NCBI GenBank assembly: GCA_030698935.1
Contig: JAUYLR010000008.1
Coordinates: 1-10,062 of the forward strand
Direction: 5' to 3'
DNA length: 10,062 bases
Origin: a bacterium
Lineage (GTDB): Bacteria; Patescibacteriota; Minisyncoccia; Phycocordibacterales; UBA2100
In this document: positions 4,303 to 10,062 of the stretch, piece after piece
How the letters are laid out: every line of letters begins with the position of its first letter
How positions within the stretch are numbered: position 1 is the first letter of the stretch
Notes under the pieces: model-generated
What the model was told of the DNA's origin: nothing
Database searches by the model: none
The model's input: the letters and a program-made list of their open reading frames with translations, nothing else
Made by a program: the position numbers and the translations under genes

Positions 4303-6000
4303 CTACTTCAGTTCTGCCGCTTCCTCCGCCGACACGACAATTTCCGTGCCTCCCTCTTCCCTGATAAAGCCGCGCCACAGTCTTCCGCGGATTTCCGCAA
4401 CCGTTTCCGCAAATTCGCGATTCCCCAGAAATGCGTATACGAGCCCTGCCACTATCATTCCCGATACACCCGCGGCAAATCCCTTGATTAAGACGGAGGC
4501 CAGCGTGGAAGAGAGCGTAAGCGGGCCTATGATTGCAAGCATCGCATATGCAGACACTCCGCCGGTGAATGCCGCTACCATTCCTTCTGCAAAAGACCGT
4601 CCGATGCGCGTAAAAAAGCCGCGGAAACGGAGTTCAAAATAAAACGCCAGAAACGCCGTGCCGATAAGCGTGGAGAGAGCGTAGGCGATTGCAAGCGCGA
4701 GCATGTTGCTTCCCTGTATATCTTCCACGCGCAACAGCGCCTGAATGAAAGAAAGGGTCGCCGCATTCTCCATAATGCGAATGAGGATTCCGCCCAATCC
4801 GATAGTTCCGAGGGCAATGCCGCACGACACAAGAAACGGCGTAAACGTGCGCCCTGCGGCATAGTATCCCCGCACGAGCAAGAGCATGAGACCCTGCCCT
4901 ACCAGCGCCAGAGAAAGCATCGCGAGCGATGCGGCCGTGAGGCGCGTGTCTGTCCAGTCAAAAGCCCCGCTTCCCAAAACAACGCGGACGATATGCGCGC
5001 GCAAAACAATAATCAGAGCTGTCGCGGGTAATGACCAGAAAAAGATATGGCGGGCGGCGGTTGCGATGTTTTCTATAAATTCCGATTGCCTTCCTTTTGC
5101 CAAAGACAGCGCGAGTACGGGAAATGCCGCGACGGAGTACGAGGCGCCGATGATGGCAAGCGGAACGCTGTAAAGATTAAAAGCAAACATGAATACGGAT
5201 ATGGAACCGACCGCGAGCGTGCCTGCGAGCGCGGTAAGGCCGATGAACGTCACCTGATTCATGGACAGAGCGAGTGCGCGGGGCACGGAAACAGCAGTGG
5301 TGCGAAAAAGCATCCGGACATCTCCAAGGCGCGGTAATTTCCTGAAAAATCCGTCACTCATTATTGAGGGGATTTGTATGCCGGCATGAAGTCCCGCTCC
5401 GATAACCACTCCCCACGCAAGGCCTGAAAGGCCCCAGAGAGGATACAGGACGACAATTCCAAGAATGATGCCGAGGTTATAAAACAACGGGGACGAGGCG
5501 TAGAGCGTGTACCGGTATTTTGTCTGCGTAATTGCGGCAAAGATATTTGAGAATCCGAGTAAAATCGGCTGAAGCAGCATGATGCGGGTCAGTGACACTA
5601 GCGTTGTCAAAGATCCGGCCTCAACAAAGTGAGGAAAAAGATACGACAATAGCCGCGGCGCAAAAAGCGCCGCGACAGAGCCGACGCAGACCGCCAAGAC
5701 GGAGAACCCCAGCACAACAGTGTCTATATACTCTTTTTGTGCATGCGTGTCGCGGCGCGCAAGTTCCGGAATAAGAACGTATACCGAAACGAGTGCGCCC
5801 AACGCCACAAATACAAAATCGGGGATTCTGAACGCGGCATAATAGAGGTCAAGTTCCGTACCCGCGCCAAATTCACCCGCCAAAAGCCGGTCGCGAAAAA
5901 GTGCAAGGAGGGAGGACAAGAATGCGAACACCGCCAACACATAAACGGCAGATTGAACTCCGCGCACCTCAAAAGAGAGGAGCCGAAATACGCGATTCAT
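4303..6000 (-). CDS. murJ: lipid II flippase MurJ (MviN family)
   Basis: The 565-aa polytopic protein has roughly 14 predicted membrane helices. It carries the MurJ N-terminal signature from R36-D37 (RDRLLAGEFGAGTELDLYY) through AFRIPDF (56-62), where R58 corresponds to the conserved arginine of helix 2. MurJ flips undecaprenyl-linked lipid II across the inner membrane for peptidoglycan synthesis and belongs to the MOP exporter superfamily. The C-terminal 20 residues are soluble and acidic. ATG 6000 directly abuts the CCCGTTAGAAGC repeat arm, and its first codons lie within a direct duplication (see 5993-6267). No Shine-Dalgarno is visible, and the normal promoter or operon context may have been altered by the inserted repeat element. 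Confidence 0.96.
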   Translation of the reverse strand: MNRVFRLLSFEVRGVQSAVYVLAVFAFLSSLLALFRDRLLAGEFGAGTELDLYYAAFRIPDFVFVALGALVSVYVLIPELARRDTHAQKEYIDTVVLGFSVLAVCVGSVAALFAPRLLSYLFPHFVEAGSLTTLVSLTRIMLLQPILLGFSNIFAAITQTKYRYTLYASSPLFYNLGIILGIVVLYPLWGLSGLAWGVVIGAGLHAGIQIPSIMSDGFFRKLPRLGDVRMLFRTTAVSVPRALALSMNQVTFIGLTALAGTLAVGSISVFMFAFNLYSVPLAIIGASYSVAAFPVLALSLAKGRQSEFIENIATAARHIFFWSLPATALIIVLRAHIVRVVLGSGAFDWTDTRLTAASLAMLSLALVGQGLMLLLVRGYYAAGRTFTPFLVSCGIALGTIGLGGILIRIMENAATLSFIQALLRVEDIQGSNMLALAIAYALSTLIGTAFLAFYFELRFRGFFTRIGRSFAEGMVAAFTGGVSAYAMLAIIGPLTLSSTLASVLIKGFAAGVSGMIVAGLVYAFLGNREFAETVAEIRGRLWRGFIREEGGTEIVVSAEEAAELK

Positions 6001-6090
6001 CCCGTTAGAAGCCCGCCTGCCATCGCCTGAAGCAACGGTGGTAACGGACCTGATTGGTTGATAAGTAAGTCACGTTCTCTTTCAGTTCCA

Positions 6091-6115
6091 CCCGCCCCGC
6101 TCTGGCTTTGGCGGG
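6091..6115. repeat. GC-rich REP-like palindrome
   Basis: CCCGCC (6091-6096) and GGCGGG (6110-6115) form a GC-rich stem with a 13-nt loop, followed by CAGG. On the minus strand this reads CCTGCCCGCC...GGGCGGG, a REP-like layout. It lies inside the larger element and may be a separate repeat family nested there. Confidence 0.5.
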
Positions 6116-6121
6116 CAGGTA

Positions 6122-6170
6122 GGAAGCTTGCCCCGTTAGAAGCTCCGCTTCTAACGGGGCTTGCGCTTCC
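6122..6170. repeat. perfect 14-bp hairpin of the CCCGTTAGAAGC family
   Basis: Bases 6130-6143 and 6147-6160 are perfect reverse complements with only a TCC loop. An outer stem, GGAAGC (6122-6127) with GCTTCC (6165-6170), extends it. No T-tract follows on either strand. It is a head-to-head pair of the same motif as at 1097/1203 and at the ends of the enclosing element. Confidence 0.75.
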
Positions 6171-6278
6171 GACTCAGAGACTGTATCTGCGTGACTTCGA
6201 CCGAGACGTGTCATATATCGAGATGCATCATCATTCCAGACTTCCGCGACTTCTAACGCGATTCATCATAGTACAATG

Positions 6279-8582
6279 CTATTTGCTCGGAGCGGGTTTT
6301 GGGGTCGGCGCTCTACCGGCCTTAAGGTTCGCGATAATATCCGTGACTATTTTTTGGTCGGGTGAAAGCTGATTAAGCGCTTCAAATACTTTGAGCGCGT
6401 CTTCGGGGCGCTTAAGTTCGTAATACGAGAGACCGAGGATATACATCGCATTGGCGTACTGCGGATTGAGCGCGAGCGCCTGTTCTTCCGCGGCAGCGGC
6501 GGTTGCGTAATCCTCGCCTGCATACGCTATTGCGCCCAAATTGTACCAACCCAAGGGATCGTTCTGCCCGTACCGTGCCGCCTGCGTGGCTGCGGCAATC
6601 GCATTCTTGTAGTCCTTCTTGGAGGCATAAATCTGCGACGCCATGTAGTAGGCGGCGGCAAGGTCGGGCTTCAGTTCTACGGCGGCGGCAAGATATTGCA
6701 AAGCAATGTCGGTGTTTTCTGCGATAAGTTCAAGCTGTGCCAGTTGCAAGAGCGGCAGCGGGCTCAACGGGTTTTCTCTGCGTGCCCGCTCGTAGGCCGC
6801 GCGCGCGTTTTCAAATGCGCCTTCTACCTTCACGCCTGCAAGTTGTTGATAGAGCCCCGCCAATTCAAGCCAGTTCTGGTAGTCAGTCGCATTTATTGCG
6901 ACTGCGTCCAATCCGTACTGAATCGTTTGTTTCAAGACCTCCTGAAGCTTTGTGCGGGCCGCCTCATCCTTCGGGTCGGCCTTGGCGATGAGCTGTTGCA
7001 ATTGAGCGAGGCCAAGCTGGATCCCGACGCGATGCGCCCGTGCGTTTGAGGGAAATACCGCAAGGGAGGCGGATACAAATCTTGATGCGGCTTCCGTATC
7101 CTGCGTTTCGTTGTAGGTCACAACGCCCCGGTTCAGTATCATTTCTGCGACAAGTACGCGCGAGATGCCCACACAGGCCAACACCGCCACGAGGCCGAAG
7201 AAAACGAGGCCGGCTACCGCCGCGGTGCCTTTCCATCCGTTGCCGCGCAACGTTATGGTATGAGTGCCGGTGAACCCCGCCTGAGCGGAAAACGCCACGA
7301 GCAATCCGATAGAGAGAAATGCAACCGTGCTTAATGCAGGCCCCGGCACGTAGAGCAGATAGAACGAGAGAAGAAACGCCGCGGCAATGCCAAAGGATGA
7401 GGCGTAGAGATTTCCCTGCTCGCCTTTCCCGTATCGCGCAAGCGCGCGCACAGATGCCAAAATGAGAGCGAGCGCAAATAAAATCCACGCAATGATGCCG
7501 AAAATTCCGGTAGTGACAAACGATGTCGGGATGGTTCCCACGCCAGAGGTGAAGTTTGTGTTCCAGTAAGCGGACTGGTTGATACTGGCCGGCTTATACA
7601 ATCCCCATTCGCGGCCGAACGTATTGGGCCCGGCACCGAAGAAGAGGGACACCGGCTCCGTGAGAGACTGTTGCCCGATTGCAATCGTTCCCTGAAGCGA
7701 GGGACGTGCTTCTATGTTCGCGACGCGTATCCGTTCAGGCAGTACGTTAGTGACAAAACTGCCGAAAAGCATGGAAAAGAGCGCAAGAACGACGAGAGCT
7801 ATCCACACGCGCCTTGTGCCCAGTTGAGGCGCGGAATTTCCGGATTGCGAACGTGATGCAAAATGCTGCACAAGAATTGCGACAAGACCCGCGATGCCGA
7901 CCGCCGTCCACACGTCAAAGAAATTTGCAATGATGAGAAGGAGAGCGGAAATCACCTCGACTGCGTCAAAAAGATATCCCCACTTGCCTTGGGCCGATTC
8001 CGTATTGCGAAGAGCAATCCCCAATACGGTTAAAAGCCCCAGAAGAATTGCGAACTCATTCCAGTTTCCGAACGCATTTCCCGTTTGTCCGGCCAGAACC
8101 GCGCCCAAACTCAAACCGGGAAACGCAAAGTGAACAATTTCAAGAACGACAAGCAAGAATCCGCCGATGAAAAGACCCCGCACGGCTTTGACGGTTGCGC
8201 GCGGTGAGCCGGAAAATATTAAGGCTGACAAGACGAGTGCCGCATACAGGATGCACGCGAACGCGAGCGTGTCTTGCTCCACGCCGGTTCCGACCAGAGA
8301 GAGCTGGGTGACGCCGGATACAATGACGGAAATAGCATATACAAGCGGCATAAGCAGCCCCGCCGCCAGTACCAAACTTGAGGGTACTTTTATATTCCCT
8401 TCAGCAAACCGCGCGATGACCCAAAATATCGTCGCGACCACCAAGAGAACAGCTATGAGCGATGCCTTAGCCTGTACGGTTGTTATCCATGTTATAGGTA
8501 TAAAAAAAATCGGAAGAAGTCCGACGAGAAGTATCATGCACCACTGTGCAATCCGGTCTGGTTTTGATGTGCTGTTTTCCAT
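6279..8582 (-). CDS. O-antigen ligase/polymerase-like membrane protein with C-terminal TPRs
   Basis: From ATG 8582 the protein has 767 aa. Residues 1-475 hold about 11-13 membrane helices. The long extracytoplasmic loop (about 281-355) contains FFGAGPNTFGREW (314-326), the glycine-rich motif seen in Wzy/WaaL (PF04932-like) enzymes that join or polymerise lipid-linked glycans. Residues 480-750 are TPR-type helical repeats, clearest at 645-740 (DPLGWYNLGAIAYAGEDY, NAMYILGLSYYELKRPEDAL). The tail is Pro/Lys-rich. The fusion suggests a glycan transferase with a protein-binding domain outside the membrane; the acceptor is unknown. The frame stays open to 8768, but that part is rnpB and terminator DNA, so M63 of the long frame is chosen. 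It probably once formed an operon with murJ. Confidence 0.85.
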   Translation of the reverse strand: MENSTSKPDRIAQWCMILLVGLLPIFFIPITWITTVQAKASLIAVLLVVATIFWVIARFAEGNIKVPSSLVLAAGLLMPLVYAISVIVSGVTQLSLVGTGVEQDTLAFACILYAALVLSALIFSGSPRATVKAVRGLFIGGFLLVVLEIVHFAFPGLSLGAVLAGQTGNAFGNWNEFAILLGLLTVLGIALRNTESAQGKWGYLFDAVEVISALLLIIANFFDVWTAVGIAGLVAILVQHFASRSQSGNSAPQLGTRRVWIALVVLALFSMLFGSFVTNVLPERIRVANIEARPSLQGTIAIGQQSLTEPVSLFFGAGPNTFGREWGLYKPASINQSAYWNTNFTSGVGTIPTSFVTTGIFGIIAWILFALALILASVRALARYGKGEQGNLYASSFGIAAAFLLSFYLLYVPGPALSTVAFLSIGLLVAFSAQAGFTGTHTITLRGNGWKGTAAVAGLVFFGLVAVLACVGISRVLVAEMILNRGVVTYNETQDTEAASRFVSASLAVFPSNARAHRVGIQLGLAQLQQLIAKADPKDEAARTKLQEVLKQTIQYGLDAVAINATDYQNWLELAGLYQQLAGVKVEGAFENARAAYERARRENPLSPLPLLQLAQLELIAENTDIALQYLAAAVELKPDLAAAYYMASQIYASKKDYKNAIAAATQAARYGQNDPLGWYNLGAIAYAGEDYATAAAAEEQALALNPQYANAMYILGLSYYELKRPEDALKVFEALNQLSPDQKIVTDIIANLKAGRAPTPKPAPSK

Positions 8583-8608
8583 AATATTCAAATTACTAAT
8601 ATGAGATA

Positions 8609-8614
8609 AGTGTA
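8609..8614 (-). promoter_or_regulatory. candidate extended -10 promoter of the TPR gene
   Basis: On the minus strand TGC-TACACT is an extended -10 element. The best -35 (TTGCGC) is 20 bp away, too far for a good match. Start near 8602 would give a leader of about 20 nt without Shine-Dalgarno. Confidence 0.4.
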
Positions 8615-8675
8615 GCATGGGAAATGCGTAAATCGCGCAAGTCAGTGGTGTGGATTTGTGGGTAATGAAGAAAAG

Positions 8676-8704
8676 AAAAAAGAGCCCTTTTGGGACTCTT
8701 TTTT
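8676..8704 (-). terminator. intrinsic terminator of rnpB
   Basis: On the minus strand AAAAAAGAG-T-CCC pairs with GGGCTCTTTTTT around an AAAA loop, with one bulged T, and the T-run continues as TTTTTTCTTTT. It starts a few bases after the rnpB 3' end. A-runs on one side make it T-tailed on both strands, so it could work in either direction. Confidence 0.88.
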
Positions 8705-8709
8705 CATCT

Positions 8710-9057
8710 CTGCATAGTAAGCCGGATTCTGTCGAGGACAGCCATTTATCTGGGATGATTGTTGCCAATCACCTCAAGCGGTTCTTCTAACCGTACCGAT
8801 GGTACGATTTGATACGACCTTGCACGCAGGTAGGATTTTTGCCGTTGCACCTTGAGCCTTTAACTGCCCAATCTCGCCCTGCTTCGCATAAAGCTACGCA
8901 GGGCGTTTTTCCGCTCTCGCGAAAAAACGTCTCTGTTCGCATCCCTAGGATTACCCCGGCGGGCGTTACCCGCTACCGTGCTCCGACTTTCTTGCGAAAC
9001 TCGGGCGTGTCCGGACTTTCCTCTAGCCCTTGCGAGCCAGCGACTGCCTAACGCAGG
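8710..9057 (-). ncRNA. rnpB: RNase P RNA, bacterial class A
   Basis: The catalytic RNA of RNase P trims tRNA 5' leaders. On the minus strand the conserved 5' block AGAGGAAAGTCCGGAC is at about 9008-9023 and the 3' block ACAGAATCCGGCTTAC at about 8718-8733, preceded by AGATAAATGGCTGTC. Between them are typical class A helices, including a long hairpin with GCCCTGC/GCAGGGC and one with GTACC/GGTAC. The ends pair as P1: CTGCGTTAG (5') with CTATGCAG (3'), apart from one bulge and one G-U. These pairings set the ends to within a few bases; length about 348 nt is usual. Confidence 0.97.
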
Positions 9058-9062
9058 AAAGT

Positions 9063-9091
9063 ATTATCTAACGATTTACCATAATCTGCAA
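9063..9091 (-). promoter_or_regulatory. promoter of rnpB
   Basis: On the minus strand GATAAT (9063-9068, 5/6) follows TTGCAG (9086-9091, 3/6) by exactly 17 bp. The predicted start coincides with the P1-defined RNA 5' end near 9057, which supports the -10 call. Confidence 0.65.
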
Positions 9092-9093
9092 GC

Positions 9094-9120
9094 CCATATC
9101 GACCTACGAGGTCGATATGG
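9094..9120. repeat. 12-bp perfect palindrome between divergent promoters
   Basis: Bases 9094-9105 and 9109-9120 (CCATATCGACCT and its complement) are perfect inverted repeats around ACG. It sits between the -35 box of rnpB and the -35 of the 87-aa gene, in neither transcript. That position suits a protein-binding site or an inserted repeat, not a terminator; no T-run follows. Confidence 0.65.
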
Positions 9121-9127
9121 CATCTGA

Positions 9128-9156
9128 TTGACTCTCTCTCTGCGCCTTGCGATACT
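9128..9156 (+). promoter_or_regulatory. promoter of the 87-aa orphan gene
   Basis: TTGACT (9128-9133, 5/6) and GATACT (9151-9156, 4/6) are separated by 17 bp. The -10 is extended by TGC just before it (9148-9150). The expected start is at about 9161-9163. Confidence 0.7.
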
Positions 9157-9160
9157 GCCG

Positions 9161-9180
9161 GCACGGTCAAATGATCGTGC
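9161..9180 (+). promoter_or_regulatory. 5'-terminal mRNA hairpin ahead of a strong ribosome binding site
   Basis: GCACGGTC and GATCGTGC form an 8-bp stem (one G-U) with an AAAT loop, at the very start of the predicted transcript. An A-rich single strand and AGGAG (9190-9194), 7 nt before ATG 9202, follow. A hairpin at the 5' end of a leader is known to protect some bacterial mRNAs from RNase E/RppH attack; that role here is inference. Confidence 0.6.
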
Positions 9181-9201
9181 TATTTAAAAAGGAGTTCCAT
9201 C

Positions 9202-9465
9202 ATGTGGTTTTTGCGAGCGCTGTGTGGATTGGTGTGCCTCTCCTACCGCGATGCGGAAGGGCACGAAGTGAAGAAACTGAAGTTTTGGGATACGTATACG
9301 TTATCCTGCTACGCCGATTTTCTGCGCAACAAGGCGTGGCAGAAAGGAATGCTACTTCCCGACTTCCGTGAACTTCGGTGCTCTGTGAATGGAAAGGAAG
9401 TATCGCCGGACATCAACAGTTCTTCGATTCCGTACGGCGCAGTCATCCTTTTCCAGCCGAAGTGA
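9202..9465 (+). CDS. 87-aa protein of unknown function, strong expression signals
   Basis: I do not recognise this 87-aa protein. It begins MWFLRALCGLVCLSY, hydrophobic but short and followed by a charged segment. Its cysteines are at 8, 12, 36 and 59. The C-terminal part, CSVNGKEVSPD (59-69) then IPYGAVILFQPK, resembles the last two strands of a beta-grasp (MoaD/ThiS/ubiquitin-like) fold, but it lacks a terminal GG and the likeness is weak. It stands alone with its own promoter, 5' hairpin, Shine-Dalgarno AGGAG and terminator. It is the only gene in the window with a clear Shine-Dalgarno. ATG 9202 is set by that site; an overlapping frame from 9147 lacks these signals. It is transcribed away from rnpB and towards the reductase gene. 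Confidence 0.85.
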   Translation: MWFLRALCGLVCLSYRDAEGHEVKKLKFWDTYTLSCYADFLRNKAWQKGMLLPDFRELRCSVNGKEVSPDINSSSIPYGAVILFQPK

Positions 9466-9479
9466 TCGGCAAGGCACCC

Positions 9480-9526
9480 GGCGGAAACGAAAAGCGACAG
9501 CTTTCGTTTCCGCCACTTTCGTTTTT
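9480..9526 (+). terminator. intrinsic terminator of the 87-aa gene
   Basis: GGCGGAAACGAAAAGC (9480-9495) pairs with GCTTTCGTTTCCGCC (9500-9514) in a 15-bp stem with one bulged A and a GACA loop. ACTTTCGTTTTTG follows, with five T at 9522-9526. The stem starts 15 bp after the TGA stop. The gap 9527-9567 to the convergent reductase stop shows only small TACT/TACG near-repeats. Confidence 0.9.
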
Positions 9527-9567
9527 GTATTTCACTACGTACTACGTTCTATTAACTACTTACTAGT

Positions 9568-10062
9568 TTACACTATCTCACACGTCCCCCCTGCACAAGC
9601 CAATTCCTTCGCCTGCTCTGTCTCGTCCGTGCGCTCGTAGATAATCAACTTTGAATAATCAATGACGGGGAATTTTGATGCGAGTGCTTCGTATGTTTTC
9701 TTGTCAATCGTTTCATACGGGGCAAGGCGGTACACGTGATTCTCGCGCGGAAGGAATGAAAGACCGCCGATGATGTTCCAGTTATCGGAAATCCACGCGA
9801 CGACTGCAACCCACTCTTCGTCCCCTACTGAAATAGTCGCCGAAGGATTGTGCTCGGTAAAATTCAGTTTGACCATTTTCCAATACTCCAACTGTTCCAT
9901 CGCCGTGAGGTCGTTCTTGTACAAAGAACCGTTGGGGGCTTTGACCGGAAACTCCAAAACAAACGTCGTCGCCTCATTCGCATTCTGCCCTACTTCAGGG
10001 AAAGCCTGCACCCCTTGGTCGCGCATCATCTTGTAGAGAGAGTCGGTAGCAGAGATGCGGAC
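9568..10062 (-). CDS. nrdJ: class II (adenosylcobalamin) ribonucleoside-triphosphate reductase, C-terminal part
   Basis: The frame is open to the right edge, giving the last 164 aa. The end EQAKELACAGGTCEIV has the CxGGxC tail, as in the Lactobacillus leichmannii RTPR end CEGGACPIK, where the two cysteines shuttle electrons to the active site. GGLSFLPRENHVYRLAPYE is a conserved block of the class II C-terminal barrel region. The enzyme makes dNTPs from NTPs without oxygen, using B12 and thioredoxin- or glutaredoxin-type reductants. The catalytic cysteines and B12 contacts are outside the window. The first Met of the fragment (10029) is internal: upstream codons (VRISATDSLYK) continue the protein. 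Confidence 0.88.
   Translation of the reverse strand, partial: VRISATDSLYKMMRDQGVQAFPEVGQNANEATTFVLEFPVKAPNGSLYKNDLTAMEQLEYWKMVKLNFTEHNPSATISVGDEEWVAVVAWISDNWNIIGGLSFLPRENHVYRLAPYETIDKKTYEALASKFPVIDYSKLIIYERTDETEQAKELACAGGTCEIV

Larger units (their letters stand above)
5993..6267. repeat. repeat element with inverted ends and a 9-11 bp target duplication
   Basis: CGCGATTCATC occurs at 5991-6001 and again at 6257-6267. Directly inside the copies are inverted ends CGTTAGAAG (6003-6011) and CTTCTAACG (6250-6258), which share two bases with the right duplication. The region between is non-coding and contains two further palindromes (6091-6115 and 6122-6170). The left copy covers the first codons of murJ; the right copy lies 11 bp past the TPR gene stop and reads ATG-ATG-AAT-CGC on the minus strand. 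This is the signature of a non-autonomous mobile element that inserted at the murJ start and duplicated it. The 250-bp interval holds no convincing gene or promoter. Confidence 0.7.

Noticed and set aside
6005..6214. 69-codon open frame in the murJ-TPR gap
   Set aside because: It translates the palindromic repeats themselves and has no start signal or family likeness.
8583..8768. 62-residue N-terminal extension of the TPR membrane protein
   Set aside because: It is encoded by the rnpB 3' end and its terminator; translation would cross a strong T-tailed hairpin. The Met at 8582 starts just before the first membrane helix.
1..10062. CRISPR array, prophage or defence genes
   Set aside because: No regularly spaced direct repeats and no nuclease, integrase or phage structural gene is seen; the repeats present are palindromic and dispersed.

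Overview
The window looks like a chromosomal segment of a Candidate Phyla Radiation bacterium (Patescibacteria, probably a Parcubacteria lineage). This is inferred from small single-domain housekeeping genes with close spacing, start codons that mostly lack a Shine-Dalgarno sequence, a monomeric class II ribonucleotide reductase of the Lactobacillus type, an O-antigen-ligase-like membrane protein fused to TPRs, and many short palindromic repeats. TGA ends lepA, so the code is the ordinary bacterial one and not the TGA=Gly code. No taxonomic marker is decisive here.

Layout. At the left edge is the 5' part of a tRNA-Arg(CCU) on the minus strand, whose acceptor strand is buried in a 14-bp hairpin. 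Next come a glutaredoxin and an NAD(P)H-dependent FMN reductase (both minus), with an HxlR/DUF24 regulator reading away from them (plus). A palindromic operator candidate overlaps the -35 box of the reductase promoter, so 112-1544 reads as a small redox-stress module. A 123-bp palindromic element flanked by TAA sits exactly at the stop codon of the regulator. From 1726 to 1945 the parts of a tRNA-Gly appear in order but interrupted, and a complete tRNA-Gly(CCC) is nested inside.

The middle is a cell-envelope and translation block on the minus strand: an FtsB/DivIC-like division protein (1946-2320), LepA/EF4 (2480-4258), the lipid II flippase MurJ (4303-6000) and a 767-aa polymerase/ligase-like membrane protein with C-terminal TPRs (6279-8582). 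A 44-aa membrane peptide gene (2344-2478, plus) lies between ftsB and lepA. Between murJ and the TPR gene is a roughly 256-bp repeat element with inverted ends, flanked by a 9-11 bp direct duplication. The duplication recreates the first codons of murJ, which suggests a mobile element split an older TPR-murJ operon without destroying the murJ start.

The right part holds the RNase P RNA gene (minus) with promoter and terminator. A small gene of unknown function on the plus strand (87 aa) follows, with an extended -10 promoter, a 5'-terminal hairpin, the only strong Shine-Dalgarno in the window and a strong terminator. The C-terminal part of a class II ribonucleoside-triphosphate reductase (minus) runs off the right edge. 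The most interesting items are the interrupted/nested tRNA-Gly, the target-site duplication at murJ, the TAA-flanked palindrome, and the expression architecture of the 87-aa orphan gene.
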